This document shows, piece by piece, positions 44,524 to 56,760 of a stretch of DNA of 64,000 bases (the stretch's first letter is position 1; every line of letters begins with the position of its first letter). The stretch lies in NCBI GenBank assembly GCA_021234155.1, contig JAJEKV010000005.1, forward strand, positions 29,255,617 to 29,319,616, in the 5' to 3' direction. Below the pieces are notes generated by a model that ran no database searches, was not told the DNA's origin, and was given only the letters and a program-made list of their open reading frames with translations. The stretch is from Isoetes taiwanensis. Its lineage: Eukaryota; Streptophyta; Lycopodiopsida; Isoetales; Isoetaceae. The position numbers and the translations under genes are program-made.

Positions 44524-44947
44524 GTTGTGGAATATCGAAAAAGGACATGAAACAATGCCACTTCGTGTTTGGAGCTGTCTACTTATTGGAATATGGGCTG
44601 CAATAGGGATGGTCTGCATAATCAGGGTGATCCAGTAACATATATTTTAGATAATTGATACAATGGTATGGTCTTTTTGGCTCAGTTGTATCTATATTTG
44701 GATAGCTTAACAGTTGTATAAGCTAAAGTCAAATTCTGGACATAATTTTCAAACAAGAGTACATAGAGTTCATAGTCTATCTAATTGTTGTAGCAAATGA
44801 CTTACGCCCTATGTCTTATAACTCCAGTTCGTAAAAAATGGTCTTCAAATTACTTAGGCTTTGGGATGATAATACTGCCAAGGGATTGACCGAGGTAGAC
44901 GTTGGTCTAGCGTAAGCTAGTTCAAGCCAGGTTTTTTTTTTTTTAAA
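44524..44947 (+). repeat. direct repeat R, copy 2, with an extra 160 bp
   Basis: The two outer parts (44524-44702 and 44866-44947) match 41976-42160 and 42178-42252. Between them lies about 160 bp not present at that place in copy 1, so one copy has gained or the other lost a segment. Confidence 0.8.
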
Positions 44948-45605
44948 GCATATTTAAGTTTTATTGTTATTAATGATTCTTTTTGGAATGAGCTAAGAAA
45001 TTGATCCGTTCGATTCTAGTTTGTGCTTAGACGATTTTTTTTTTTTTAGATTCTTTTACTTTCATATCCCATGAAAAATGATTGATTTCTAGTTTGTGAA
45101 TGGATGGACCATTATGGGTATAGGCAGATTATGCGATTTGCAAGTGGTTCAATTCCTTGATGGTTTAGCATGTTACAGATCATAGAACCAAGCTCTCTAG
45201 TTCCTTTAAAAACATGTTAGTTTCAAATTTGTTAGTCTCTCTCATGCAACCGAGTTAGCTATACATCTTTGGAATTTTCCCAGGGCGAAGCTCATGCAGG
45301 CTTTTTCATTCGATCTGTGCAGCTCGTCTTTTGCTCCTCCCCAATCCAACTTGGTTGGGTCGTGTTTCATCCAAATTTCTCTCAATCCGACATGAGATCA
45401 AATTTTGAAAACATTTCAAGTCTTCGCACTTTATCCAATGGGAGGTTCATCTTTTGCAGTCAGTGTCCATCTCCAGCTGCTACAGTGGTACAGATGATGG
45501 GGAATATAGGACGGATTCTTCCTCAACCATAGAACTTTTCACAAGGAATGCCAATTTGAAGCAGATTTCTTGCAGTCTAGTTTCGTCTAATCTACTTTAG
45601 CTTGC
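44948..45605. other. intergenic DNA, nothing recognised
   Basis: T-runs occur near 44935-44944 and 45040. A plus-strand frame at 45269-45532 has no recognised family. Confidence 0.45.
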
Positions 45606-46715
45606 AAAGGGAACACTTTTTCCCAAGCTAAATTTCAAAAAGCCTTTTGTAGAAGGTAAGATTCATAAAAACAAAAAACTTATAGCATGATGTAATTTGA
45701 AGAGAATCATTCTTTCAAAAGCATTTCGCTCATGCAATGCAAAAATATTCTTGAGGGCCGGATTGGTGCCCCGAACATGACTACGTGGGAAGGAAAAAAA
45801 AAACAAAGAAAAAAAAGTCAGAATTAAGGGTGTTTTCATTGGCTCTTGATTCAGGGTTCGATTCCACATACTCTCCAATTCGACATAGAATTCATTGGAC
45901 AAGTCGAAGATCTCAAAAAATATGCTAATGCACTGTGGATTGTCCTTGCAAACATTTTCTCTAGTCTGAAGAAATCAACCATCATAGCTTAACCACAATT
46001 TAGAAGAAGACCTCAACTTATGGGACATATATTCATATCATAATCTACATCCATGGCTCCAACATAACAACATTTATGTCCAGAGTCTCTCTAAACTCAA
46101 ATAACTATCTTTATGGATAACATCCCTTGGCTGAACACCGAAATGCAAGACTACTTACTACTACAACTCTGAACTTAAATAAGATTGACACCAAGGCAGA
46201 GCTGCCTACTATTCAAGATGGTGCTTGTCTTGCCGTCCTAAGCTCAATATTGTGAGGAAACGTTATTGCTCCATATGCATTGTTATGTCACAAGTTCTTC
46301 CCACCTTGACTCAATTAGATCCATGATGGCTGTATGTTGCTCATGTGTAGCTAGAGATGATGTAACTGCCACACAATTACCAACTGCGAACCAACAAAAA
46401 TCCAACCTTGCAGGATTAACATTGCCAATGAAATAACCACCCTTTGTAGGCATGAAAATAAAAATACAATCTGGAAGTGAATCACGTAAGACATTAAACT
46501 TATTCATAGGTAAGACATTAAACTTATTCACTACATCATGGGAGTATTCTCAGTTTTATATCGATATACGTTACTAAGATGCTGGAAATGAAGCAAAAAA
46601 TATGTACTCAGGTGAAAATTCAATGCATTAAGCCGCTTATCAATTCTTTCCATTAAAAATTTTTCCTCCATAAGGCATATTCCATCAACCCATCTCCCAA
46701 GGGTTTGCCCTTCAG
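45606..46715. repeat. segmental duplication S2 (citrate synthase exon 1 + invertase fragment)
   Basis: This aligns with 18790-19217 and then directly with 22232-22760, so it lacks the 3-kb nested insertion of the S1 copy. The copy of citrate synthase exon 1 (ATG at 45724-45722, minus) hits a stop within six codons, and its splice donor GT has become AT. S2 therefore carries only a dead first exon. The join lies near 46118 (CTATCTTTATGGATAACATC). Confidence 0.8.
46290..46690 (-). pseudogene. alkaline/neutral invertase fragment, copy 2
   Basis: Minus-strand pieces are [75 protein letters not shown] and [20 protein letters not shown]. They match the C-terminal half of plant alkaline/neutral invertases. 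This copy keeps the DSLPDxxFxFMP and GGYF segments that copy 1 has lost. It has its own frame change near 46531. It is a relic without neighbouring exons. Confidence 0.8.
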
Positions 46716-46739
46716 GCCACCCAAAAATTGTAAACTCGA

Positions 46740-47880
46740 ATATCACGAATAGCTACTGGACATGTCAAAAAACTCAAATACCACGAATAGCTACTGGACA
46801 AGTAAAAAAAGGGGGGTAATGTGCTAACGCACTATGTGTTGCCATCGAAATATACTTAATAGTGGAACAACATTCAATCTGTTCAGATTGGGTAAGCTTT
46901 GTTTAGGTCAGGTTTCATACCAAGACCATGCTGCAATGCAGGGAGTTTGCGGGGGATGAAATGCAATCACAAATAATCCCTTGTTTTATGATTGTCGATG
47001 CAAACATGGCTTCATAACAAAGGGGCTTTGCATTGTACAGGCAATTCCTTTTGCGAAAAAGAGGGTGCCTCTCTGTTTATATATGTTGGATTCATTTTCA
47101 TTCTGGCTAGAACTGCCTCTAATTCCAGGCTTTATAGTATTGAAAAATAAGCATTTCCTTGGTGCTAGTTGTTGCAAACACTTCCACCTAAAGTAAAGTA
47201 GAATAGCCAAGATGTGAATTATGTACACTAATGAATTTCGTTTTTCTAAGTCCATAATGCTCCACATGTATTTGGCCTTTGTGAAGGCCGGGGCAAGCAA
47301 GAATAGGAGAATTGGAAACTGGAGACAATGCATATAGTCCTTTAGGGTTTGCAATAGCTTTAATATGATGTAACAGCTTAAGATTTGAGAAATAGATTTT
47401 TTTGTTCCAGCGCCACTACAATTCTATCTCTATATAGCCTCGCATCCTGCACAACTGGCCTAAAAGCTCTTCAATGCAGCAACTTTAAAGACTCATCTTG
47501 TAGATGTTCAACAAGGGGATTTTATAATTTGTACACCCCATAATCCATATACACATCAAGTTCAATGATCACGTGTTCCACACGAGCTCACCAATGGGTT
47601 GAAGCCCTATCCTTGTTCTATCGTTGCACCTCTTTCTCATATTTGTCGTAATCCTCTGAAGCATTCTCTAGATTCACTGTTGAGCTAAATTTTCTCTACC
47701 TCTTTGATACATTCTCTCTCTCTCTCCTCCCCTCAACTTGCAAGGCGATCTTATTTCTGTCAGATTCTTCCTTTCTCTTCCTCTGCCAAGTTTGCATACT
47801 ATTATCTATAATATGCATTTCGTCTTTGTCTACCACCTTCATTGTTTTCCATGGACCTCTACAATATATGTGATCCTACT
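46740..47880 (-). repeat. inverted duplication, right arm
   Basis: This is the reverse complement of 37756-38893. It starts near AAACTCGAATATCACGAATA (46733) with a short tandem doubling of AATAGCTACTGGACA (46752 and 46787), and runs to TATATGTGATCCTACT (47867-47882). It directly abuts S2 on the left and LINE D on the right. Confidence 0.85.
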
Positions 47881-47904
47881 ACAACAAATTTTGATACGTA
47901 CAAA

Positions 47905-48815
47905 TCTACTTGGAGATTGAGGCAGTTGGAGCCCTCATAGATCTGCAAAATGCAATATACAGGTTGTATAAGGTATGTTCAGGCAGACTGGCACTGTTAG
48001 GACAGCCAGTCGTCAACAATATTGGAATATGCCAGGGCTGCCCACTCTCTCTGACGCTCTTTAGCTTGTATAGTGACCAGTTGGAAGCTTGACTTGCTAA
48101 ACATGGGAAGAAGGGTAGGGGAAAGGAGGGTAGGGGAAAGGAGGGCACTCTTGCACCACATAATCCGACAGCTCATCTATGCTGACGACATGGACCTCTT
48201 AGCCTACACTCCAGGCAATATGCAGTGCCATTTGAATGCTTTGAATACCTTTTGCCAGTTCATTGGCATGCGGTCAAGACCAAGGTACTGGTGGTTTCAT
48301 CCTCGCACCAGCCACGAATTCCCTCCTTCACCTATCAGGGCAAAAATGTAGTGGTGGCTCCCACTTATAAGTATTTGGGGGTGGAGTTTCCTACTATCAC
48401 AATACTGAGACACTTCCATCCGATTGCATGTCACAGTAGGTTGGAAAGCATTGTATGCCGTGCAGAACAATAGTCACCAAAGCATAGCTATATGACTGGG
48501 GCCATTAGTCGAATTTGTTCAGGGCTTTAGTAGAGCATGTTCTCTTATACGGAGTTGAGGTCTGGGGTCCAATGATACTCCCTTCCCCAAAAAAAAAAAA
48601 ACACTGGAATGGTCTGGAGCAGGTGCAGATATTGGGATCTTGGATACATACATGGTTTCTCATTGCACAGTTTTGCAGCGCACTTATTACTGCAGAGGTT
48701 TTTCCCTTGAAAACCCTTTTGGGTGGGAATTTTTTAATCATGACAGTAATATATTTGGTATTCTCTTTGTTTAGGTCCCATAGGCCAATTGGTCTCAGTA
48801 GATGATAAAAACTCA
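47905..48815 (+). mobile_element. LINE D, short 5'-truncated copy
   Basis: The copy begins between RT motifs A and B. IDLQNAIYRLYKVCSGRLAL leads to NNIGICQGCPLSLTLFSLYS (motif B, about 48018-48077). After a frame change, LIYADDMDLL (48172-48201) keeps an intact YADD catalytic box. GMRS...KTKVLVVSS and YKYLGVEFP (about 48367) follow. The 3' UTR has the family GGTTTTTCCCTTGAAAACCC motif and hairpin AGGCC-AATT-GGTCT (48782-48795), then GATAAAA. The short-tandem tail is poorly kept. It lies at the outer edge of the inverted duplication arm. Confidence 0.8.
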
Positions 48816-48868
48816 TTCTACTCTATTCCTAATCATTCTTTTTTAAGTTTTCCTTTTTTTAGATGAGA

Positions 48869-49650
48869 TTTTTTTTTTTTTTTTTTTTTGAGGGTAAGAA
48901 ATTTTTTGATTAATATAAAAATGGTACACGACCTTCTTGTGGGCTCCACAATAGGCCAGATAGGAAGTGTAATAAGCACATAGTCACCAGATAGAAAAAA
49001 TTAATTCAAAAACAAGACAGATATCAGCCTAAACGCCAATATATGATGATGTCTCTGTACTCTGTCAGCGCATCCTCAATCCTTCCATATGGTAACAGGA
49101 AAATATGTATCTCTCCACTCTTCTCATTCAGTACTAGGGGGCATGGCCCTCTTCCATCCATTGGAGGTACTATGGAAAGTCTGTTGCATTAGCAGAGCCC
49201 TACTATAAATGATACCTCCAAACCAAGAAGCACACTCCCGAAAGATATGTCTAGAAGCAATGATTTTTCAGCCCTTTTGGAGACCCTCGTGACAAGAAAT
49301 GCACTCTCAAAATTCCCATGTCTTCTCCTATCTCTAGTACTATTGAAGGTGTAATCCCTTTCCAAGAGTATATATCTCACCACCTCGAAGCACAACCCAA
49401 GTATTTGTGAGAAATAAACATGTGTACTAAGGAGAACTGATCTCCGTCTTCCCATAGAGAGGATACTATAAGTGGCGCTCCAAGAGTGTACTTCCAACAC
49501 AAAGTTCCCATCACTCCACTTCAACAACCACCTCAACCTCTTCCCTGTCACAGAGCTATTATGGACCATGGCATGTTTCCATGAACAAGCTGAGGAAGAA
49601 AGACACATATTACCTGCAACCACATGTACTACAAGAGGGTGCGTTTAGCA
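48869..49650 (-). mobile_element. probable L1-type LINE remnant with poly(A)
   Basis: A T-run on the plus strand (about 48870-48888) is the poly(A) tail of a minus-strand element. Upstream, on the minus strand, a zf-RVT-like pattern can be read near 49310-49190 (CISCHEGLQKG, then FRECASWFGGIIYSRALL), and a 144-residue frame covers 49189-49623. Recognition is by this C..C and W.G pattern only. Confidence 0.4.
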
Positions 49651-52600
49651 TTCCTAGAAGGCATCACCACAGATTGACTTCAAGCAAGATACTGCAACCC
49701 CAAAGCGCTATAACTGCCCACATCAAATGCATGACTGATAGGCAGAATTGTAACATCACCATCCTAAACCCAAGCATGGCACCAGAAATACTGCAATGAT
49801 TCACAAAATCAGAATCAAGGGAAGTCCCTTAATGCCCTAGAGGCAATGCCACCATTTGCTCCATCTCCGAAAGTGCTAGAAGGCAGAATCAGGCAATGAG
49901 ATGCTTCTTCCCGCGCGTTAACTAGGTCAGTCTCCACACTTGCTTAATGGTACTAGAAGAAGATCCTAATCAGTTCCAAGTTGTATTACGAGTAAGATCT
50001 CACCGTCAGTTTTTGCTGTACAGATTTCTATGATAGGGTGTGAGCTCTAGTTGGATGTATAGCTTTCTCATGTTGCCCGCTCCTATCCCAGCTAGGAGGA
50101 GGTGTGGCTCCTAGAAGAGGTTATGTGAAAGAAGATCAAAATTGAAGGAAGAAGTCTAGGAGGCTTGAGGTACGGGAGGACTAAGAGCCATCATGACTGC
50201 CGATTATGGTAGAGTATAATGGAGGCAAAGCCCAAGACTAGAAGGCGGGAAGAGGTATGGAGGTTGTGGACCACCCTTTGGGGAGGCTTGTGTGCATTTA
50301 CTTAATGGGAGATTTTGATTTTTAGAGTTTAGGCTGAGCTTTTTTTTAGAATCATCTTGCCCTTCACTACTTAGCCTATTCTTCCATTGAACATCTTAGT
50401 ATTTTTTTTTTGGTAGAATCGATCTTTGTCTTTTGCTGATATGTAGAGCCAACATACTATGGAGCTTGATTTTTTGCAGTTATCTTTGGCGCTTCCAAAG
50501 AAATGTAAGGCATGAAATTTCTGACTATGTTGTATCATTGGTCTATTTTTTAAATTTAGTTTATTCTTCCACTTAACTTGAGGGTCTAAACAAGGGCGTT
50601 TGTATGGAATTTGCCTTTTTCCAGCTTAAATCCAAGGAGCATGCTAGTATTTATATTGCGAGATTCGTAGCTCGCCCTTTTCAACAGCTAGATCCAACTC
50701 AATTTCACGTGGAACTTACAAATGGAATGGAAACTAGGAATAATGTAATTTCAAGGACATCTAGGCTAAACCCCACTTAATACCATCAAGGAAAAGGAAA
50801 AACGAGGGGAAAAATAAAGTTGCCCATCACAATACTAGTCTAGTGGTTAGGTTATTGAGTACACGTAGGCCCAAAGCTCATTGGGTGAATGGAAAAAGTT
50901 TAAGAGTTTGAAGTTGTGGAGGGAAAAACGAACTCAATAGTGCATTATGAATAGCCACCCTCTATCCGATAACGCGTTATGAACAACACCCCTCTATCTT
51001 ATAGGCACTAGAATGGCAATGTGGCAGGTTCCAGCCTTGCATGTTCCTGGACCGATGTGCATCCATTACTGCTAGACACAGGAGTCGTGAAAGAGAGCCA
51101 CTGCGATAAATTTCTGTAGCAATTAAATATGATATTGATGCATTGGCTTTCAAATAAGCTGCATATGTTTTTTCTCTGTGACTATTCCATTATTATAATA
51201 TATGTTTTGGCATTTATCTAATGACAATGCTAAGGAATGACAACAACTCCCTTTCTACTATAACATTTTTTAAACTCAATACTTGTCAATAGTTCTTCTT
51301 ATGTCATGGTCAATCTTCAATCATATCAAGTGTTTATCCCTAGCATTTGCAATATGGGGATGAACATAAGAACTTAGTGACAACATATAATGACCACGAG
51401 TTAGACATCGGTAGACCCATGTTTTCATCATAGTCCATGAACATATCATGGCAAAATTTGCGTGTGTTTTCTTCAAAGTTTGCCTAGGGCTACATAGAGG
51501 ACTTTGCAAAATTGATATGGTATGGTGGATAATAATCTGAATGGAGCTTCATTATGAAAACGTTTACATAGAACACTTAGGGATCTAAAGTGATTGACTG
51601 GATCTCAGATTGTCCCATTCAGGGTATTTTTAGACCTTTGTCAAAGTCTATGGTTAGAGTTAATAAAGATCATTTTTTCAGAAAAAATTTAGCCATTCCA
51701 AAAGGGAGAAAATTCTTGATGTCCTAGTTGGCCTAGGGTTTAACTTGGATTAGCTGCAGCATGATGTTCTGAATCGTTTTCTCTAAAGCTAATTAGGCGC
51801 ACCCTGATCAATTTAACTAGCCATGCCAATCTATTCAGGGACCTCTTTCATTAGGGACTGTCATTAGCTATCTCGATCATGCTTTGATGGATATTGAATT
51901 TGAATTTATAAGCTGTTTAGGTTAAATACTATGAAGAATGTTATGTAGTGAGCATTTTAAGGTTTAAATAGTAGTAACGTGTTCGTAAAATTGTTGACCT
52001 TCCTGCACCAAGTTAGCCATTTGGATGGATTTAACCCAACTTAAATATGTGTGTTCCTTCAAATGGTATTGTTTGTTTCGTATGAATTGTACTTTGAACA
52101 TCTTTGTTATCGTTTTGTAATAGAAACATATTGAACCAGTTGTCATTCATGTCCTCAAAATTTACAGTTAAATAGTTGCACTTTAGCCGACAACCAAGAA
52201 AACTTCGCCAATACAAGAATTTCATATAATTTAAATTTTATATATAAAAAAAAAATTGTTTCACCCATACAAGAAAGTCATGTGCTCCAGCACAGGCCAA
52301 TAGATTCTACCAGTTGTATTATGTCTATCAATTATATTACGTATTGAAGGACTCGGTCCTACAACAAGCTTGAGTGGAACTAAACAATAGGGATAAAAAA
52401 CACATAATGGAATCACAACCATAAATTCTTCATACTGCAAATCATTACAAGTTGTCGAATTATTAAACTAAAACATAGTCACAACAACAAGGCTTCCAAG
52501 TTTACCTCAAAGCAACTCAAAGCAATTGTTGTTACCATTCATTAAATAAAGGAATAGTCTGAACATACAAATGCACATTATCAAGATCCCATTAAGAGGT

Positions 52601-53384
52601 TTCGTCTGTTGGGATTGAAACAGAGGGCTCGCAAATAACCACCATCATTTTTCTCAGCAAAATTTCTCTCAGTCCTTTTTGAAACAATGAAACCAAGGCG
52701 AATGTCCTTTCAATTAATACATACAACCATGCTAAACAAAAGCAATAAAGATTATATTACAGGATATCAAAATTTGTACTTTTATTTATGAGCTTGGTAT
52801 CTTTGTTGGATTTATAGCAGACATCAAAATCTAATCCTTACCTCTAAGACACACAACTAGTTCTTGCAACTTGGCCAGATTTATAATAGAAATCTTGAGT
52901 CAAAGATCAGTTTATTAGTTGTTTGCCTTGACCATTAAGGTCTTCATTGCATACATTCATCAAAATAAGAAGATAATATCTAATATGTGGTCTTCATTAA
53001 TGCCTCTTATTGATAAGTCAGTCATATCACGAAGATCAACCTGTAACAATTTAAAGGTTTGTATATTGTATTACCTACCTGAGAAAGACATACAACTTTA
53101 CATGTCCAAATCTGGCATGCTTACAATAAGTCTTTCGAGTTAGGCATACTGCCCCATACCAGTTCACACAAGTTCTGTCTATGTAACCAAACACTTGTCC
53201 TCTTTGTCGAACTGTGATACAGATATAAAGTAAGTCTGAAACCTTGGTATACCATTGAAGGGAGATATGTTGTTGTGAGAAGACGTCGATAACCTGTTAC
53301 AAAAATGAACATCACTTATATAGATGGCTCATCCCTTCCCAGAATGCCAATCCAATGCTCGGATCCATGCCATTTTGTTTAATT
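49651..53384. other. intergenic DNA, nothing recognised
   Basis: 3.7 kb of A/T-rich DNA with only short frames; no gene, RNA gene or element boundary was recognised. A coiled-coil-like minus-strand frame (MEELEKERKENLDMLIAL) lies just beyond it at 53385-53570, of unknown origin. Confidence 0.4.
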
Positions 53385-53901
53385 TTACTTTTCTCCTAGA
53401 ATATGTAGCCTAGTTTTGTGAAGCATATGCCACGCATCCGATTTTTTGGTCTTTTTTGCAAGAGCTATCAACATGTCTAGATTCTCTTTCCTTTCTTTCT
53501 CTAGCTCTTCCATCTTCTTCTGTATTGATATCATATTGCGTTTGATTTCTTGTACTTTCTTCCCTATCATGGTCAGTTATAGTTTCTGATTCTTCATGGA
53601 CATGACCAAATGATTGAGTGCATCAATCTTCATTATCCTTGCTACATCGGCCTTTGCTAAGGCTTCTAATGTAAAACCATTCTACCTTCATTAAAGAATG
53701 ATAATCCGAATCGACTGCCCAAATAACACTACATTTTTGCCTATTCATCCAGCATCCAGAAGGCAGAGAAAGAGATCCAAAATGTGCTTAGGTATATTAA
53801 ATTTTCCTCCTCCGCATCAAGAAGAAGAATATTGTTATCTAGAAATTGATAGCAAATAGCTTGAGCTCATAGCCAACTTAAGTCCTTTCAAGACGGCTTC
53901 T

Positions 53902-54165
53902 TCACAGGCCCATTGTAATGTTTGAGTCAATGCTTTTGCAACAAATGATGAGCAAAAAGATTAATAAAGGACAACCCTGTTGAATTACCCAATTTGAAAA
54001 TTTAAGATGGCTCATCCTGACACGATATATTAGCAATGACTTTGGTTCTGACGAAGCCATTTGCATGTCAACCATCTTCTTTACTTGTTTCCACAACTTT
54101 ATAAGTAGCAATATAATAGCTTCGTATATGATGTTTAGAGTTGGACTCCTCCTCACCCTCCTCAC
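53902..54165 (-). pseudogene. LINE reverse transcriptase fragment (motif B)
   Basis: The minus-strand frame contains SNWVIQQGCPLLIFLLIICC, which fits RT motif B (GVxQGCPLSPxLF) of L1-type LINEs. Little else of the enzyme is recognisable; stops occur downstream. Confidence 0.4.
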
Positions 54166-54400
54166 TTAGCGCCCCTTTTCTTTTCCCCTCTTTCCCTTTC
54201 TCCCTTTTTCACTTTCCCCTTTTTGGTTCATCCTCCTCACTTAGCGCCCAGTGCCCAGCGCCCAGCGCCCTCCTCACTCTCTCTCTAGCACCCTCACTCT
54301 CTCTCTAGCGCCCAGACTACCCTTGCATAGAGCCCCCTTGATTTGCCCCTTTCTGACTTTCTCTCTCTAGGGTTTACAATCTCTCTCTAGACACAAAACC
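54166..54400. repeat. pyrimidine-rich and AGCGCCC low-complexity tract
   Basis: C/T-rich sequence, with repeated AGCGCCC and CTCACTCTCTCTCTAGC words (54241-54315). It lies directly before the monomer repeats of LINE E and may be part of that element's 5' UTR. Confidence 0.5.
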
Positions 54401-54600
54401 CCCAAACCCCCAAAAGGTGCTCTGACCGCGATTTTGAGTCCCCAAATTGGATTCTGAGCACCCTTTTAGCAGCCAGAGACCCCTCAAACTTTGGAACCCC
54501 AAACCCCAAAAGGTGCTTTCCACGCGATTTTGAGTCCCCAAATTGGATTCTGAGCACACTTTTCGCAGCCAGAGACCCCTCAAACTTTGGAAGTCAGTGC
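54401..54600 (+). repeat. tandem 5' monomers of LINE E
   Basis: Two copies of a unit contain CCCCAAAAGGTGCT, ATTTTGAGTCCCCAAATTGG, ATTCTGAGCAC, and CAGCCAGAGACCCCTCAAAC. LINE A keeps a single, partial unit at its 5' end. Tandem 5' monomers that act as promoters are known in mammalian L1; a promoter role here is inference. Confidence 0.65.
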
Positions 54601-56291
54601 ACACAATAATGTTGAGCTAGGCTCCAACAATTGCCTGACATCGCCATAGCCCAACCAACTACCTCTTGGCCTTGCCTAGCCTGGCCACAGCCCTGCCATA
54701 GCCTGCCATAGCCTGCCTAGCCCTGCCGGACCTGACACGCCCCTGCCATAGCCTAAACCTTGCTTGATCGTTGCGCCGCGACCCCGATCATGGCCGAGAA
54801 GATGGGCCAGCCTGGGAAAATCAAGGCGAAGGGCCGCCACGCAAACAGTCCCGATCAACCATCATGGACGGGGAGAGTCATCCTCCATGAAGAAGGAGGC
54901 TCGGGCTAAAGGCTAAAACCCCCCTTAGCCGACCGGAAGGGATTGATTGCTCAGACCAATACGGGAACTCCTCGCACCGGCAGAGAATTGGAGCCACGTC
55001 AAAGCGGCGTGGAGGCTAACAGTGCCCGCATTGAGGCTAACAGCTGCGGGCGGCATGCGGTGGAGATGGAGTCCTCGGCACCCCATGTGCTTTCGAAGGC
55101 AACCGGGGGTCGAGAAGAACCGCATCACGTGCCTTGAGACCCACAACAACACGAAGATGGCCTTGGCACCGGCACACCGAGCGGCAGGCCGGCGCAGGAG
55201 CTGGCGATATGCGGGCCGCCAGACTCTGTGTTCATCACCGGACACCATGACCGCAGGAGAGGGGCGGGCAATACGAGGCGATGGTCGCGTGTCACCGGCT
55301 TCGGGTCGAAGGTTGAGGAAGCCACCACTATGGCACGGGGAGCGCAGTGCCGCCTTTGCGACAATCTTCGCATACGTACCGGTTCTTCAGAGTATCGCAT
55401 CAGAGGCAGCGTTCCTGGCCCCGCTCGAGTCTGTGGGTTATGGCAGCCATCCATAGATGTGGCCAAATTTCACCAGGTTCATATAGTCACCGCGGAATAA
55501 GGCATGTGATGCAGCTGTTTGTGCCCCGAAGAGCCGTGGCTCCCCGGACTACAGCCAGGTCAGGACGCCGCTCAATCGCTACCCCGCAACCCCCGCAAGA
55601 TGCAATGTACCACAGACGCCGCGCCGACTAACGACCGACTGCCCCCGCTCAAGCCACCCCACCATCCTGCCCACCACCACCCCGACAGCCCCGCCCCGCC
55701 CCCTTTTTGACCTACAGCAGTCGTAATCCCAAGAGCGCTAGACGGAGAGGCTGGGCTAACTGGGTAGTCCCGGCATGCCGGAAGAGGAGGGGGAGAGCTT
55801 GTCCACAACATCCAACACACATTCTCGATTCGGGATGACATTCCTGGGCAGTTCACATTTCCCGAAAGCAGCCCGCCATGGGGCTCCCGAAGCAGCCCCG
55901 GATGTCATATTCAAGGGTTGCGGATGCTGTGTGTGGATGCCATATTGCGTGGACGGGACCTCCTGACCTCACACCCGGGACACGCGGGAGGCGGGGAGCT
56001 TGTCAGTCAGAGAGGCATCCGCCACCAAGATTACCCGGGCAGATTGGTTGAGGCGGGATGCACATTTTCACCGTACCTCAAGCATCGCTAATTGCGGACC
56101 CGGGGCCCCGAACGCGGTGCCCTCGGCTCTCGCTTCTCCTACCACGACCCCCCTTCTCCTGCTCCTACTCCTCTCCCCTCACGACCCGCCCTCTGCCAGC
56201 CACATGTCCTCCGCCCATCCATTCTCACTCACCTCCTGCCCGTCCTCCCTCGACCATTTCAGCTGCGCATACCCCGCTTGCAACAAATAGG

Positions 56292-56760
56292 AATTGTGCC
56301 TCCGGGTGGTCTCATGGAATTGTCGAGGCTTCCCTTGGCGAAGGGGGCGATCTCAACTCCGTGGCGGCCGATATGGATCTCATCTTTCTCATGGAGACAT
56401 GGGAGCATCTTTGGGCACGGGCTACGTCTCTTAGGGGTTACCAACATTTCGGTCTTGGGGTCATGGTGGGGTTGCTTGCTACTACAGGACAACCTTGGCA
56501 CATTCGGGTTACCCTCCGAAGACAGGCGGACACAACCCGGTACTTGTGGGTTCGTGTGCATAATACCAATGGCAACCCTCTTTTTCTAGCCGCTGTTATT
56601 TCCCTCACGCAGAGCACCTTCTATCGCGACCACTCCGATGTGGATAGGATGGACCCTTATGTCGATCTATATGATGACATACTGGCCCGGCCTAAGCGGT
56701 TGGATTGGCCCGGTCGTCCTTCTTGGGGATTTCAATGCAGCAGGGAAAAGCAGCCCATGA
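56292..56760 (+). pseudogene. LINE E apurinic-type endonuclease remnant
   Basis: VVSWNCRGF (first EN motif) in one frame is followed by DMDLIFLMETWEHLWARA in the next frame (D.I.L.ET motif). RVHNTNGNPLFLAAVIS and STFYRDHSDVDRMDPYVDLY come after, and GFQCSREK stands where a GDFNA motif would be. The order and motifs match the N-terminal endonuclease of LINE ORF2, which nicks target DNA. At least two frameshifts inactivate it. Confidence 0.7.

Noticed and set aside
41976-44947. Direct repeats as LTRs of one 3-kb retrotransposon
   Set aside because: No TG...CA ends, primer site, purine tract or retroelement protein between them.
45269-45532. 87-residue plus-strand frame (GEAHAGFFIRSVQLVFC)
   Set aside because: No family recognised and no splice context; could be chance.
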